Shown: piece by piece, positions 26,540 to 34,267 of the stretch
How positions within the stretch are numbered: the first letter of the stretch is position 1
Layout: every line of letters starts with the position of its first letter
NCBI RefSeq assembly: GCF_900188315.1
Contig: NZ_LT897781.1
Span: 2,480,001-2,544,000 of the forward strand
From: Marinobacter sp. es.042
GTDB taxonomy: Bacteria > Pseudomonadota > Gammaproteobacteria > Pseudomonadales > Oleiphilaceae
Direction: 5' to 3'
DNA: 64,000 bases
Notes under the pieces: model-generated
The model's input: only the letters and a program-made list of their open reading frames with translations
Databases searched by the model: none
What the model was told of the DNA's origin: nothing
Program-made: the position numbers and the translations under genes

Positions 26540-27027
26540 CAGAAATTGGCCCGGTATGCGGTGAATGAAAAGGTCTGGTTACCGGGGGCGGTAATATCGA
26601 GATCAATCCGTTTGGCTTCTTCCGCGGGCAAGCCAACTTCCGTTCCGGCGCAGGTAACAGCGATCGAAATGGCGAAACCGGAATAGCCGGTCAACGCGGA
26701 TCCGGAGGCTGTCGACGGTGCCCCGTTAAGACCGTCGTAGTCATCGACATCGTCAAACGTCGTTCGTCCTTCACCGTCTGGGCCAATGGAACAGGGCCCC
26801 GAAAACTTGGGGAACCCGCCCTGGGGCGTCTGATCATCGTATTTCTGGGTAAGAATCTCATCCATGTAGAGCTGAGCAAGCTTTACAGCACGGGTCTGAT
26901 TCAACGGATCCGCACTTCGACCTGCGATCAGCGAAAACGCACCGACAACGCCGGCAATGGCCACACTGATAATCACGATCGTGATCACCAGCTCCACCAG
27001 GGTTGCGCCAGTTTGGGTAGACCTCAT
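26539..27027 (-). CDS. mshD: MSHA minor pilin MshD
   Basis: The product starts MRSTQTGATLVELVITIVII. The cleavage site is G-ATLVEL, with alanine instead of phenylalanine at mature position 1 and Glu5 kept. The head contains QTRAVKLAQLYMDEILTQKYDD, typical of MshD, a GspI/PilV-like minor pilin. I use the ATG at 27027, which has GGGAG upstream and overlaps the mshC stop (ATGA); an in-frame TTG lies three codons earlier. Residue count is about 162. Confidence 0.9.
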   Translation of the reverse strand: MRSTQTGATLVELVITIVIISVAIAGVVGAFSLIAGRSADPLNQTRAVKLAQLYMDEILTQKYDDQTPQGGFPKFSGPCSIGPDGEGRTTFDDVDDYDGLNGAPSTASGSALTGYSGFAISIAVTCAGTEVGLPAEEAKRIDLDITAPGNQTFSFTAYRANF

Positions 27028-27485
27028 GACTGGCAACTCCCGGCATATACTGCACCCAGAGAGCTGAGGCAGGTCTGGAAGGTACTGTCACCTGAAAAGG
27101 TAAATTGCAAGTTGGTACCGGCTGAAGGCGCCCCTTTGTTGTCAAAGGTCAGAGTCAATGGCAACCCACCCGGAGCTGACAGGCTGGTGCCCTCCCGGGC
27201 TATTTCGAAAGTGCGGGCATTGCCGGAACCTGCTCCCACAATGAACCGGAAACTATCCCCACCCTGCTCGATGGTCAGGGTATTGGCGGGATTCCCCGCC
27301 AACCCTGCCTGTTGGGCAAGCAGCGTGGCGGAGGCAAGTTGCTGAGTGGCCAGCAGGGGGGAGAAGGCCGAGCGGCTGGCGAACAGGTCAATGCCCAGAG
27401 CAGAGAGCACTCCGATCAGGATGATAACCATCACCAGCTCAACCAAGGTGAAGCCCGATTCGCTCGGGGCGCTATTTGTTCTCAT
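27024..27485 (-). CDS. mshC: MSHA minor pilin MshC
   Basis: This 153-residue prepilin has the leader MRTNSAPSESG cut before FTLVELVMVIILIGVLSALG, with Glu5 present. The head holds QLASATLLAQQAGLAGNPA, characteristic of MshC and GspH-like minor pilins. GGAGGGGG stands directly before the ATG, a stronger ribosome site than its coupled neighbours have. That fits the 121-base gap separating it from the mshA pilin gene upstream. A cysteine pair near the C-terminus may form a disulfide. Confidence 0.9.
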   Translation of the reverse strand: MRTNSAPSESGFTLVELVMVIILIGVLSALGIDLFASRSAFSPLLATQQLASATLLAQQAGLAGNPANTLTIEQGGDSFRFIVGAGSGNARTFEIAREGTSLSAPGGLPLTLTFDNKGAPSAGTNLQFTFSGDSTFQTCLSSLGAVYAGSCQS

Positions 27486-27606
27486 ACCCCCTCCAAAGTC
27501 CCCGATGTGCAGATCGGGTCAGCGGAGCTTCATTTAACTTCAGCAACGCTCGCGCGCGATTGTCGGATCACGATTCGCTGATTCGATCTACCTTCATCGT
27601 TCAGTA

Positions 27607-28101
27607 TCAGGACCCAGCCGCAGTTCCACCGCAAGTTGACGCATCACCCATGGTAGCTACGGTCGAAACGACAGGCGGTGTATTGGCCGCACTTGAGTCA
27701 GTAAATGTGAAACATGGCTGGTCCGCGGCAGCAGGGTCAATTGTGACGATGTAAGGTGAAGCAGTGCCCACGATATCAAAATCCTCCAACTGAGCCGCAT
27801 CCTCAAGCGAGCTTCCGGCAAGATAGCCGTTGATCGTAGCCACCGTCGCTCCCTCAAGGGATACCGAGCCGGTTGCACCCGTTGCGTTAGTAGCAAGGGC
27901 CGTGGATCGAACAATGCCAAGAGCCGACTTCACACTCCCTCTGGCGCCCTCGATGGAAGCTGTTTCTGCCTGCCCCCCCAAATCCGCAAACCTTGGCAAA
28001 GCAAACGCCGCCAGAATCCCCAGAATTACAATCACCATCACCAGTTCGATCAGGGTGAAACCTTTTTCTTTTCTTGCCGCAATGGCTGTCATCGCTTTCA
28101 T
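27607..28101 (-). CDS. mshA: MSHA pilin (probable major pilin MshA)
   Basis: This 164-residue type IVa prepilin has the leader MKAMTAIAARKEKG, cut before FTLIELVMVIVILGILAAFALPRFADL, with Glu5. The head contains a C-terminal cysteine pair (DQPCFTF and DASTC) that would close the D-region loop of the pilin. By position (mshB, mshA, mshC, mshD, mshO, mshP, mshQ) this is MshA, the shaft subunit of the mannose-sensitive hemagglutinin pilus used for surface attachment. The two adjacent pilins resemble each other strongly in the helix, so which one is the main subunit is inferred from order only. Confidence 0.85.
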   Translation of the reverse strand: MKAMTAIAARKEKGFTLIELVMVIVILGILAAFALPRFADLGGQAETASIEGARGSVKSALGIVRSTALATNATGATGSVSLEGATVATINGYLAGSSLEDAAQLEDFDIVGTASPYIVTIDPAAADQPCFTFTDSSAANTPPVVSTVATMGDASTCGGTAAGS

Positions 28102-28142
28102 GGTATTACTCCGTTTTTATTGCCAGTTGGCTTCGAGGTTTA

Positions 28143-28670
28143 TCAATTAATGGTTGTGGTTATTTCGCCGGTGTCGGCATCGTAAACAATTGTGCTGCCC
28201 TGCCCGTCCAACTGGTAGGTAAACACACAGTCACTGCCCGGATCGCCGTCAGCATCGCCCTGGATCGTTACTGCGTAATCCGGGTCGGTGCCAGCGATGC
28301 TCGGTGCATTGGACTGCAAGACCCCAGCCCAGACCTGTTGGCAGCGTGCTTCAGTCATGTCTGCACTGGTAACGTCATTGGTTGCTGTCGGCCAGCCTTC
28401 GTCGCTGACGTCGACGTTGTCGTTCCCAAAGCCCTGGACGTTGGCGGTTGCCGTTGTCAGGCCGTTCGACACCCACTGGGTCTTTGTCAGAGCAACACCC
28501 GCCGCCAGAGCCCCTGCCGTCGCCCGAATACTGGACTGATGCGCCTGCTCGGACAGCTGGGCAAATCTTGGTAGTGCGAAGGCGGCAAGAATTGCCAGGA
28601 TGGCGATGACAACCACCAACTCGATCAGGGTGAAGCCCTTTTGCCTGTTCGTTTTATAATCACGCTTCAT
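28143..28670 (-). CDS. mshB: MSHA pilin-like protein (MshB or second MshA-type pilin)
   Basis: The 175-residue prepilin reads MKRDYKTNRQKG before the cut, then FTLIELVVVIAILAILAAFALPRFAQL, with Glu5. The head has GALAAGVALTKTQWVSNGL and a cysteine pair in EARCQQVW and SDCVFTY. These features are those of MshA-family pilins; the position directly before mshA points to MshB. The helix is nearly the same as that of the next gene, suggesting duplication. Aspartates are frequent near the end (VYDADTGEITT). Confidence 0.83.
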   Translation of the reverse strand: MKRDYKTNRQKGFTLIELVVVIAILAILAAFALPRFAQLSEQAHQSSIRATAGALAAGVALTKTQWVSNGLTTATANVQGFGNDNVDVSDEGWPTATNDVTSADMTEARCQQVWAGVLQSNAPSIAGTDPDYAVTIQGDADGDPGSDCVFTYQLDGQGSTIVYDADTGEITTTIN

Positions 28671-28707
28671 AGCGTCGACCTCTTTACGGTTTCATTCATC
28701 CGTCTGG

Positions 28708-29289
28708 TCAGCGTTGCGCATCCTGCGTTTGCGCTGCTTCTTCTGTCAACGACACCGGGGCCAGTTTTAACCCCGTCAGTCGTTCTTCCTGCTCCCGCGC
28801 ACCATTCCCGTTGCGGTCTGCAAACTCCGTTGTCACTGCCCAGGCCAGAGGCTGTTCTTCATTGGCGTGCCGACCATCTATGGTTATTGGCTGCCCTGAT
28901 TTATAAATTAACCAGCCTTTGGGCCCGTTTTCTGTTTCTTTTTGTTCTCTGGCCCGGAAGCACCAGGTGGCCGGTGCCAGTTGTTCGGCCTGGCACTGCC
29001 CTTTGTAATTGCCCCACTGATGTTCCACCAGCTCAAACGGGTTGATGCCCCGGTGCTCCGCAAGCCGCCCACCGCGGCTCAGCATCACTTCTGCACCCTT
29101 GATGACCAGCGCCGATCTGAGCTGGCTGATCACCATATTGGCGGCCCGTTCCTCGGCGTTTCGTGCTTCCCGTTCCAGCACGCCGAGCAGAAACCACCAC
29201 AGAACGCCCAGCACGATGACCACGACTGCCAGACGAAACTTGCGGGAAAGCGCGTACCCGCTGGCCTCCGCCCGTTTTGCCGCTGGCAC
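28708..29289 (-). CDS. mshF: MSHA biogenesis protein MshF
   Basis: This 193-residue protein has a short basic N-terminus and a single membrane helix (about 19-37, VVVIVLGVLWWFLLGVL). A periplasmic part follows with NMVISQLRSALVIKGAEVML and a cysteine pair. It matches the layout of MshF, a poorly understood inner-membrane component of the MSHA system. The start is a GTG placed immediately behind the TGA of mshG, so translation is probably coupled. Identity rests on length, topology and locus position. Confidence 0.75.
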   Translation of the reverse strand: MPAAKRAEASGYALSRKFRLAVVVIVLGVLWWFLLGVLEREARNAEERAANMVISQLRSALVIKGAEVMLSRGGRLAEHRGINPFELVEHQWGNYKGQCQAEQLAPATWCFRAREQKETENGPKGWLIYKSGQPITIDGRHANEEQPLAWAVTTEFADRNGNGAREQEERLTGLKLAPVSLTEEAAQTQDAQR

Positions 29290-30519
29290 TCAGCCCCGCC
29301 CCATGGCGGCGGCCCCCAGGTCCCAGATCGGGAGAAACACACCCAGTGCCAGAATCAAAACCAGAATGCCCATGGCCACAATCAATATTGGCTCAATCGA
29401 CTCCGCCAGCCGCTTGAGGCCGTAGTCGACATCCTCATCGTAAAAATCCGCCACGTTGTTCAGCATGTCGTCCACAGAACCGGTTTCCTCACCCACAGCA
29501 ATCATCTGAAGAATCAGCGGCGTGAACATTTCACTGTGCCGGGCGGTTCGGAGCAGGCTTTCGCCTCGTTCGATGCCGGCCCGCATCTCCTTGATGTGGC
29601 TCGAGATCCACGCATTATCGGTTGTGTCTGCCACCACGGTTAACGCGGTTGTCACGGGCATACCCGCGGACAGCATGGTGGCAAAGTTCCTCGAAAACCG
29701 GCTGAGCGTGATCAGTTCCAGCAGCGGTCCGATAATCGGCAGCTTGAGTTTGTAACGATCCCAGGTCAGCCGTCCCTGTTCGGTTTGTTTCCACTGACGC
29801 AGCAGCAGTCCGCCAGCGGCAACCGCAAACAGCATCACGTACCAGTAGGCCAGGAGAAAATTGGAGGTGCCAACCAATACCTGGGTAAGGAACGGCAAGT
29901 CCGCCCCCAGCTTGTTGAACACCGACGCGAATTTCGGGATAACCAGAAAGTTCACGACCATCAGCGCCGATAACAGCGCAATGATGACGAACATCGGATA
30001 ACGCATGGCCTGCTTCAGGCGCCGCTTGGTATCCCGCTCCAGCTCTAGAATCTCTGACAGGCGCCGGAAAGCGTCGTCCAGCATCCCGGTGTTCTCGCCT
30101 ACGTGGATCATGGCAATGAACAGCTCCGAGAAGACTTTGGGATGCGCCTGCATGGCCGTCGCCATTGTGGTGCCGCCTTCAAGACGTGTGGTCACATCCT
30201 CAAGCACTTCCGCCAACACCGGCGAACGCGTGGTCTCTGCCAGGCCACGCATGGTTCGGATCAGGGGGATGCCAGCCTTGGTCAGCGCATGCATCTGGCG
30301 GCAGAACACAATCAATTCATCAAGGGTGACCTTTTTCCGGAAGATCGGCAGGCTGTTCAATCGATCAATGACCGATTCCGTTTCCTGCACCTCCCGGATA
30401 GCGAGCGGAGTAATACCCCGGCGCATCAGTTCGGTGGCAGCGGCATCGGCATTCGGAGCGCCCAGAAAACCCTGCTGGACACCGCCACGATCATCCTTGC
30501 CCCGGTAGCTGAACTGCAT
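29290..30519 (-). CDS. mshG: MSHA inner-membrane platform protein MshG (GspF/PilC family)
   Basis: This 409-residue type II secretion F family protein has two repeated F domains. Visible family segments are FCRQMHALTKAGIPLIRTM, FIAMIHVGENTGMLDDAF with the ERDTKRRLKQAMRYP that precedes the first membrane helix, and the second repeat FSRNFATMLSAGMPV and LLRTARHSEMFTPLILQM. About three membrane helices are visible, the last near the C-terminus (ILIVAMGILVLILALGVFL). It forms the platform on which MshE acts. It overlaps mshE at the stop codon and abuts mshF. Confidence 0.95.
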   Translation of the reverse strand: MQFSYRGKDDRGGVQQGFLGAPNADAAATELMRRGITPLAIREVQETESVIDRLNSLPIFRKKVTLDELIVFCRQMHALTKAGIPLIRTMRGLAETTRSPVLAEVLEDVTTRLEGGTTMATAMQAHPKVFSELFIAMIHVGENTGMLDDAFRRLSEILELERDTKRRLKQAMRYPMFVIIALLSALMVVNFLVIPKFASVFNKLGADLPFLTQVLVGTSNFLLAYWYVMLFAVAAGGLLLRQWKQTEQGRLTWDRYKLKLPIIGPLLELITLSRFSRNFATMLSAGMPVTTALTVVADTTDNAWISSHIKEMRAGIERGESLLRTARHSEMFTPLILQMIAVGEETGSVDDMLNNVADFYDEDVDYGLKRLAESIEPILIVAMGILVLILALGVFLPIWDLGAAAMGRG

Positions 30520-32291
30520 CAGGCGTCTCCCCCGATCGGTTCATCCGGCAGGGGAATGTCATCCTCAGGCGAGAACTCGCCCTCGGATGTGGCGGCCACC
30601 CGCGCCACCTCTTCCAGTGTCGTCTTGCCCTGCAGTGCAAAGTCCATGGCGCACTGCCCCAGCGGCCGGTACAGGGGGCTCAGGCGGGCCGCTTTGGTGA
30701 ATTCGGAGACATCCTGGCGCCGAAGGGCATCCAGCATCGCCTCGTTCATTTCCAGCATCTCGTAAACGCCGACCCGGCCCTTGTAGCCGGTATTGCTGCA
30801 CTGGTAGCAGCCACGGCCATGAACGAAACCTGCCTCCAGATCCAGGGGATCCAGATCGAAGCTGCGCAGCCAGACCAGTTCCTGTTCCGTGGGCCTGTAG
30901 GCCTCGGCACAGTTTTCACAGACCCGCCGCACCAAGCGCTGGGCGACAACACCAAGCAGGGAGCTGGCCACCAGAAAGGGTTCCGCGCCCATATCGATCA
31001 GCCGCATGGCGCTGCTGATGGAGTCGTTGGTGTGCAGGGTGGAGAGCACCAGATGGCCAGTCATGGCTGCCCGCAGGCCGATTTCCACGGTCTCGCGATC
31101 CCGCATCTCGCCCACCAGGATCACGTCGGGATCCTGACGCAAGGCGGCCCGGAGAACATTGGCGAATTCCAGGCCGATTTTCGGGTTCACCTGTACCTGG
31201 GTAATCCGGGGAAGACGGTATTCCACCGGATCCTCGGCAGTGATGATTTTCACTTCCGGGCGGTTGAGCTCGGTCAAAGCGCCATAGAGCGTCGTCGTTT
31301 TACCGCTACCGGTGGGACCGGTTACCAGGATCATCCCGTGGGGTTTTTTGATCATCCGGCGGAACCGTTCCAGCAACTGGGCTGGCATCCCCGTTCCGTC
31401 GAGGTTCAACATGCCCTGGCTCTGGTCCAGCAAACGCATCACCACAGATTCGCCGTACTGAACGGGCATGGTGGAGACCCGCACGTCGATACTGCGGCCC
31501 TTCACCCGGACGTTAAAACGCCCGTCCTGGGGCATCCGCTTCTCGGAGATGTTCAGGCCTGCCATCAGCTTCAGGCGCAATACCAGGGCGGCATTAACCC
31601 GCTTTTCCTTCATCACCTGTTCCTGCAGCACACCATCCACCCGCTGCCGGATGCGGACCACAGTCTCGTCCGGCTCGATGTGGATGTCAGAACTGCGCGC
31701 CTGAACAGCATCCTCGAACAGCGTTTGCAGCAGTTTGACCACCGGCGCTTCAGCGCTTTCGGATTCGGCGGAGAGATCCGCCAGGTCGAAGGCATCGTCG
31801 CCCAGTTCGTCTTCCAGCTCTTCCGCCAGCGACGCAATCTCATCGGTACGCCGGTACACCAGGTCCAGGGTGTTTAGTAGCTCGCTTTCCCGCACCACGG
31901 CCTGTTTGATGGGCTGCTTCAGAATGCGGACCAGCTCATCGTAGGCAAAGATATCCAGAGGGTCCGCCATGCCCACGAGCAATTCGCCACCATGCTCAGC
32001 CAGCACGATACTGCGGAACCGACGGGCCATGGCTTCCGGGAGCTTTTTTACCAGCTCATTGTTGAACTGGTAGTGACGAAGCTGAACAAAAGGTACATCG
32101 AGCTGACGGGACAGGATATTGAGCAGGCTGTCTTCGTCCACATAGCCAAGATCCGTCAGCGTCTTGCCAAGCTTGCGACCGGTGCTTTTCTGCTCGCGCA
32201 GGGCCGTCATCAGCTGCTGCTCAGTGATAACGTCATTCTGAACCAGCAGGTCGCCTAACCGGACTTTCTTTTTTGGCTCTGTCGTCATCAT
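30519..32291 (-). CDS. mshE: MSHA pilus assembly ATPase MshE (GspE/PilB family)
   Basis: MshE is the cytoplasmic ATPase that powers pilus extension. The 590 residues carry an N-terminal MshEN domain with two 24-residue motifs, starting RLGDLLVQND (11-34) and KLGKTLTDLG (40-63), the pattern known to bind c-di-GMP. A second N-terminal domain and the GspE core follow, with Walker A GPTGSGKTT, an Asp box EDPVEYRLPRI, Walker B ALRQDPDVILVGEMRD, and a zinc-binding C-x2-C pair set (VCENCAEAY, CYQCSNTGY). In motif 1 the usual glycine is Asp20 (QND). The start ATG overlaps the mshN stop (ATGA). Confidence 0.96.
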   Translation of the reverse strand: MMTTEPKKKVRLGDLLVQNDVITEQQLMTALREQKSTGRKLGKTLTDLGYVDEDSLLNILSRQLDVPFVQLRHYQFNNELVKKLPEAMARRFRSIVLAEHGGELLVGMADPLDIFAYDELVRILKQPIKQAVVRESELLNTLDLVYRRTDEIASLAEELEDELGDDAFDLADLSAESESAEAPVVKLLQTLFEDAVQARSSDIHIEPDETVVRIRQRVDGVLQEQVMKEKRVNAALVLRLKLMAGLNISEKRMPQDGRFNVRVKGRSIDVRVSTMPVQYGESVVMRLLDQSQGMLNLDGTGMPAQLLERFRRMIKKPHGMILVTGPTGSGKTTTLYGALTELNRPEVKIITAEDPVEYRLPRITQVQVNPKIGLEFANVLRAALRQDPDVILVGEMRDRETVEIGLRAAMTGHLVLSTLHTNDSISSAMRLIDMGAEPFLVASSLLGVVAQRLVRRVCENCAEAYRPTEQELVWLRSFDLDPLDLEAGFVHGRGCYQCSNTGYKGRVGVYEMLEMNEAMLDALRRQDVSEFTKAARLSPLYRPLGQCAMDFALQGKTTLEEVARVAATSEGEFSPEDDIPLPDEPIGGDA

Positions 32292-33430
32292 CCCGCCTGC
32301 AAAGATTTCAGTCGTTCACGAACATAATCCGCCAGGGAAGGCGAAAGCCCGGGTAACTGGGCGGCCTGGCTGTAGGCCCGAACCGCACTATTGATCTCCC
32401 CGCCCGTCTCCAGGGCAATCGCAAGGCCCACCCACCAGGCCGCGCGGCTGTCGTCCTCGGCAATCAGGGCCGACCAGTGTCGGGCCGCCTCGTTATTGCG
32501 GCCTGCCTGCTGTAGCAAGGTTGCCAGGGTTACCCGATATTCCACGCTCTGGCGGACAGCAGGCACACTGCTTTCTAGGGTAGCGATTGCGTCAGGCAGC
32601 TTGCCCTTGGCGTGGAGCGCCCGGGCCCTGAGAAGTCGCAGACCGGCATCACCGTTCGTCACCGATTCCGGAAGCCATGCCAGTGCCCTGTCCGGCATTT
32701 CCTGAACCAACATCTGACGCGCGAATACTCCCCGGCTGGCAATCGCCGCCTGAGTCGCGGCCAGTTCCTGCAATTTTTGCTCGGCTTCCAGGGTATCCCC
32801 GCTTCTGAGTAAAGACGCCAGTTCGCGGCTAACCCGGCGATCGATAGCTTCGGGCGTCTCACGGACCTGCTTCACCGACGGCGTTGGTGCCTCTGTCTCC
32901 TGGGCAGGTTTGCTCTCTGCCACCATGGGCTCACTGACAGCGCCTTCAGGCTCGGAAGTCTGACGTCTAACCGTTTCGGGCGTTGGCTCTGACACGACCG
33001 TCTCGGCTGCTTCCCTGGCTGTGGGTTCAGGCTGTACCACGGCAGGGGGCTCAGGAGATGGTGGCAGCTGGCTGACCGGCTCATTCTCGATCCCGGACAC
33101 AGCTGGCTCGATGGTATCTGGCCCACCAGCCACAGACTGAGAATCAACTGAACTCTTTTCGGTTCCGGCATCCTTATCAATTGGCGGTGCCATGATGGTT
33201 TTCGGCGCTGGCGAGGCGCTCACCTCGACAGGCATCTCTTCACTGCCGGTCCGAGTCATGAACCAGAAGACAGACGCGCCAACCAAGCCCGCGGCGAAGA
33301 GCAATATGACCGCCCAGAATACGGAACGCGGGCGGCCCCGCGATTGCGACTGCCCGGCATAGGCCGCAGCCACCTCCGGTCGGTTCTGACGTTGTTCTGC
33401 AGCACGCAGGGCATCGTTCAGGAGGCTCAT
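32288..33430 (-). CDS. mshN: MSHA biogenesis protein MshN (TPR protein)
   Basis: The product starts MSLLNDALRAAEQRQNRPE and has one membrane helix at about 37-57. A proline/glutamate-rich linker of roughly 130 residues (repeated PEPTARE / SEPTPE style) leads to a C-terminal half with tetratricopeptide-type helical repeats (DRALAWLPESVTNGDAGLRL, ALHAKGKLPDAIATLESS). This is the MshN plan: an inner-membrane anchored, periplasmic TPR protein probably aiding the secretin. The ATG at 33430 has GGAGG five bases upstream and overlaps the mshM stop. Confidence 0.88.
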   Translation of the reverse strand: MSLLNDALRAAEQRQNRPEVAAAYAGQSQSRGRPRSVFWAVILLFAAGLVGASVFWFMTRTGSEEMPVEVSASPAPKTIMAPPIDKDAGTEKSSVDSQSVAGGPDTIEPAVSGIENEPVSQLPPSPEPPAVVQPEPTAREAAETVVSEPTPETVRRQTSEPEGAVSEPMVAESKPAQETEAPTPSVKQVRETPEAIDRRVSRELASLLRSGDTLEAEQKLQELAATQAAIASRGVFARQMLVQEMPDRALAWLPESVTNGDAGLRLLRARALHAKGKLPDAIATLESSVPAVRQSVEYRVTLATLLQQAGRNNEAARHWSALIAEDDSRAAWWVGLAIALETGGEINSAVRAYSQAAQLPGLSPSLADYVRERLKSLQAG

Positions 33431-34266
33431 AACCACCTCCCGATCAGACCCGGCACCCGCACGCTTTCCGTGTCGCGAATGGCCTGCATGGCATGGCCCC
33501 GCTCAATGAGGCGGTCGCCCCGGCCCCAGGCCGCCAACATGGACTTGTGGGCAAGAATATTAACCAGCCTCGGAATACCACCGGAAGCCCGGGTAATCAG
33601 ACGAAGCGCACCCGGCGCAAAAAGATCAGCGCCGTTATAGCCGGCCTGCGCCAGGCGATGACGCAGATACTGGGCAACCGAGTTCCGGTCCAGTGGCGCC
33701 AGGCAGTAGTGAAAGGTGATGCGTTGATTCAGTTGGCGCAGGCTCTGCTTTTTTAGCAGTACATCAAGTTCCGGCTGGCCAAACAGAACCACCTGAAGCA
33801 GCCGGACACTCTCGGTTTCCAGGTTCGTTAACAGACGCAACGCCTCGATGGTTTCCTCCGGCATGGCCTGGGCCTCGTCAATCACCAACACGACCGGCTT
33901 CTGCTCCATGGCATGAGCGATCAACTTTTCGTTGATGGCCTTGAGAACCTGGTGCGCATTGGCGCAGCCAGACATATCCACCCCCAACTCCTCGGCCACG
34001 GCTTCGTACAGGGTATCCGGAGTAAGTTGTGGGTTCGGGATGTAGGCGGTGTGCGCAACCTGCTCGAGCTCGTTGAGCAAGAGCCGGCACAACAGGGTTT
34101 TACCTGTGCCCACTTCTCCGGAGATCTTGATGAAGCCTTCTCGCTCTTTCAGAGCCACCAACAACAGTTCCAGCGCATCGCCATGGCTGGGCGCCCGCAG
34201 AAAATAGCGGGTATTCGGCGTCAATGCGAACGGTGCTTCCTGCAGTCCGAAGTGGGATTCGTACAT
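33427..34266 (-). CDS. mshM: MSHA biogenesis ATPase MshM (ExeA-like AAA)
   Basis: This 279-residue cytoplasmic AAA protein starts MYESHFGLQEAPFALTPNTR, the typical start of ExeA/MshM proteins. It has the Walker A GEVGTGKT (about 50-57), Walker B VVLVIDEAQ, and the sensor segment LRLLTNLETE. ExeA-like ATPases help place the secretin through the cell wall; the same role is inferred here next to mshL. The chosen ATG lies one base past the mshL TAG. The frame is open upstream inside mshL but lacks family similarity there. Confidence 0.92.
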   Translation of the reverse strand: MYESHFGLQEAPFALTPNTRYFLRAPSHGDALELLLVALKEREGFIKISGEVGTGKTLLCRLLLNELEQVAHTAYIPNPQLTPDTLYEAVAEELGVDMSGCANAHQVLKAINEKLIAHAMEQKPVVLVIDEAQAMPEETIEALRLLTNLETESVRLLQVVLFGQPELDVLLKKQSLRQLNQRITFHYCLAPLDRNSVAQYLRHRLAQAGYNGADLFAPGALRLITRASGGIPRLVNILAHKSMLAAWGRGDRLIERGHAMQAIRDTESVRVPGLIGRWL

Positions 34267-34267
34267 G

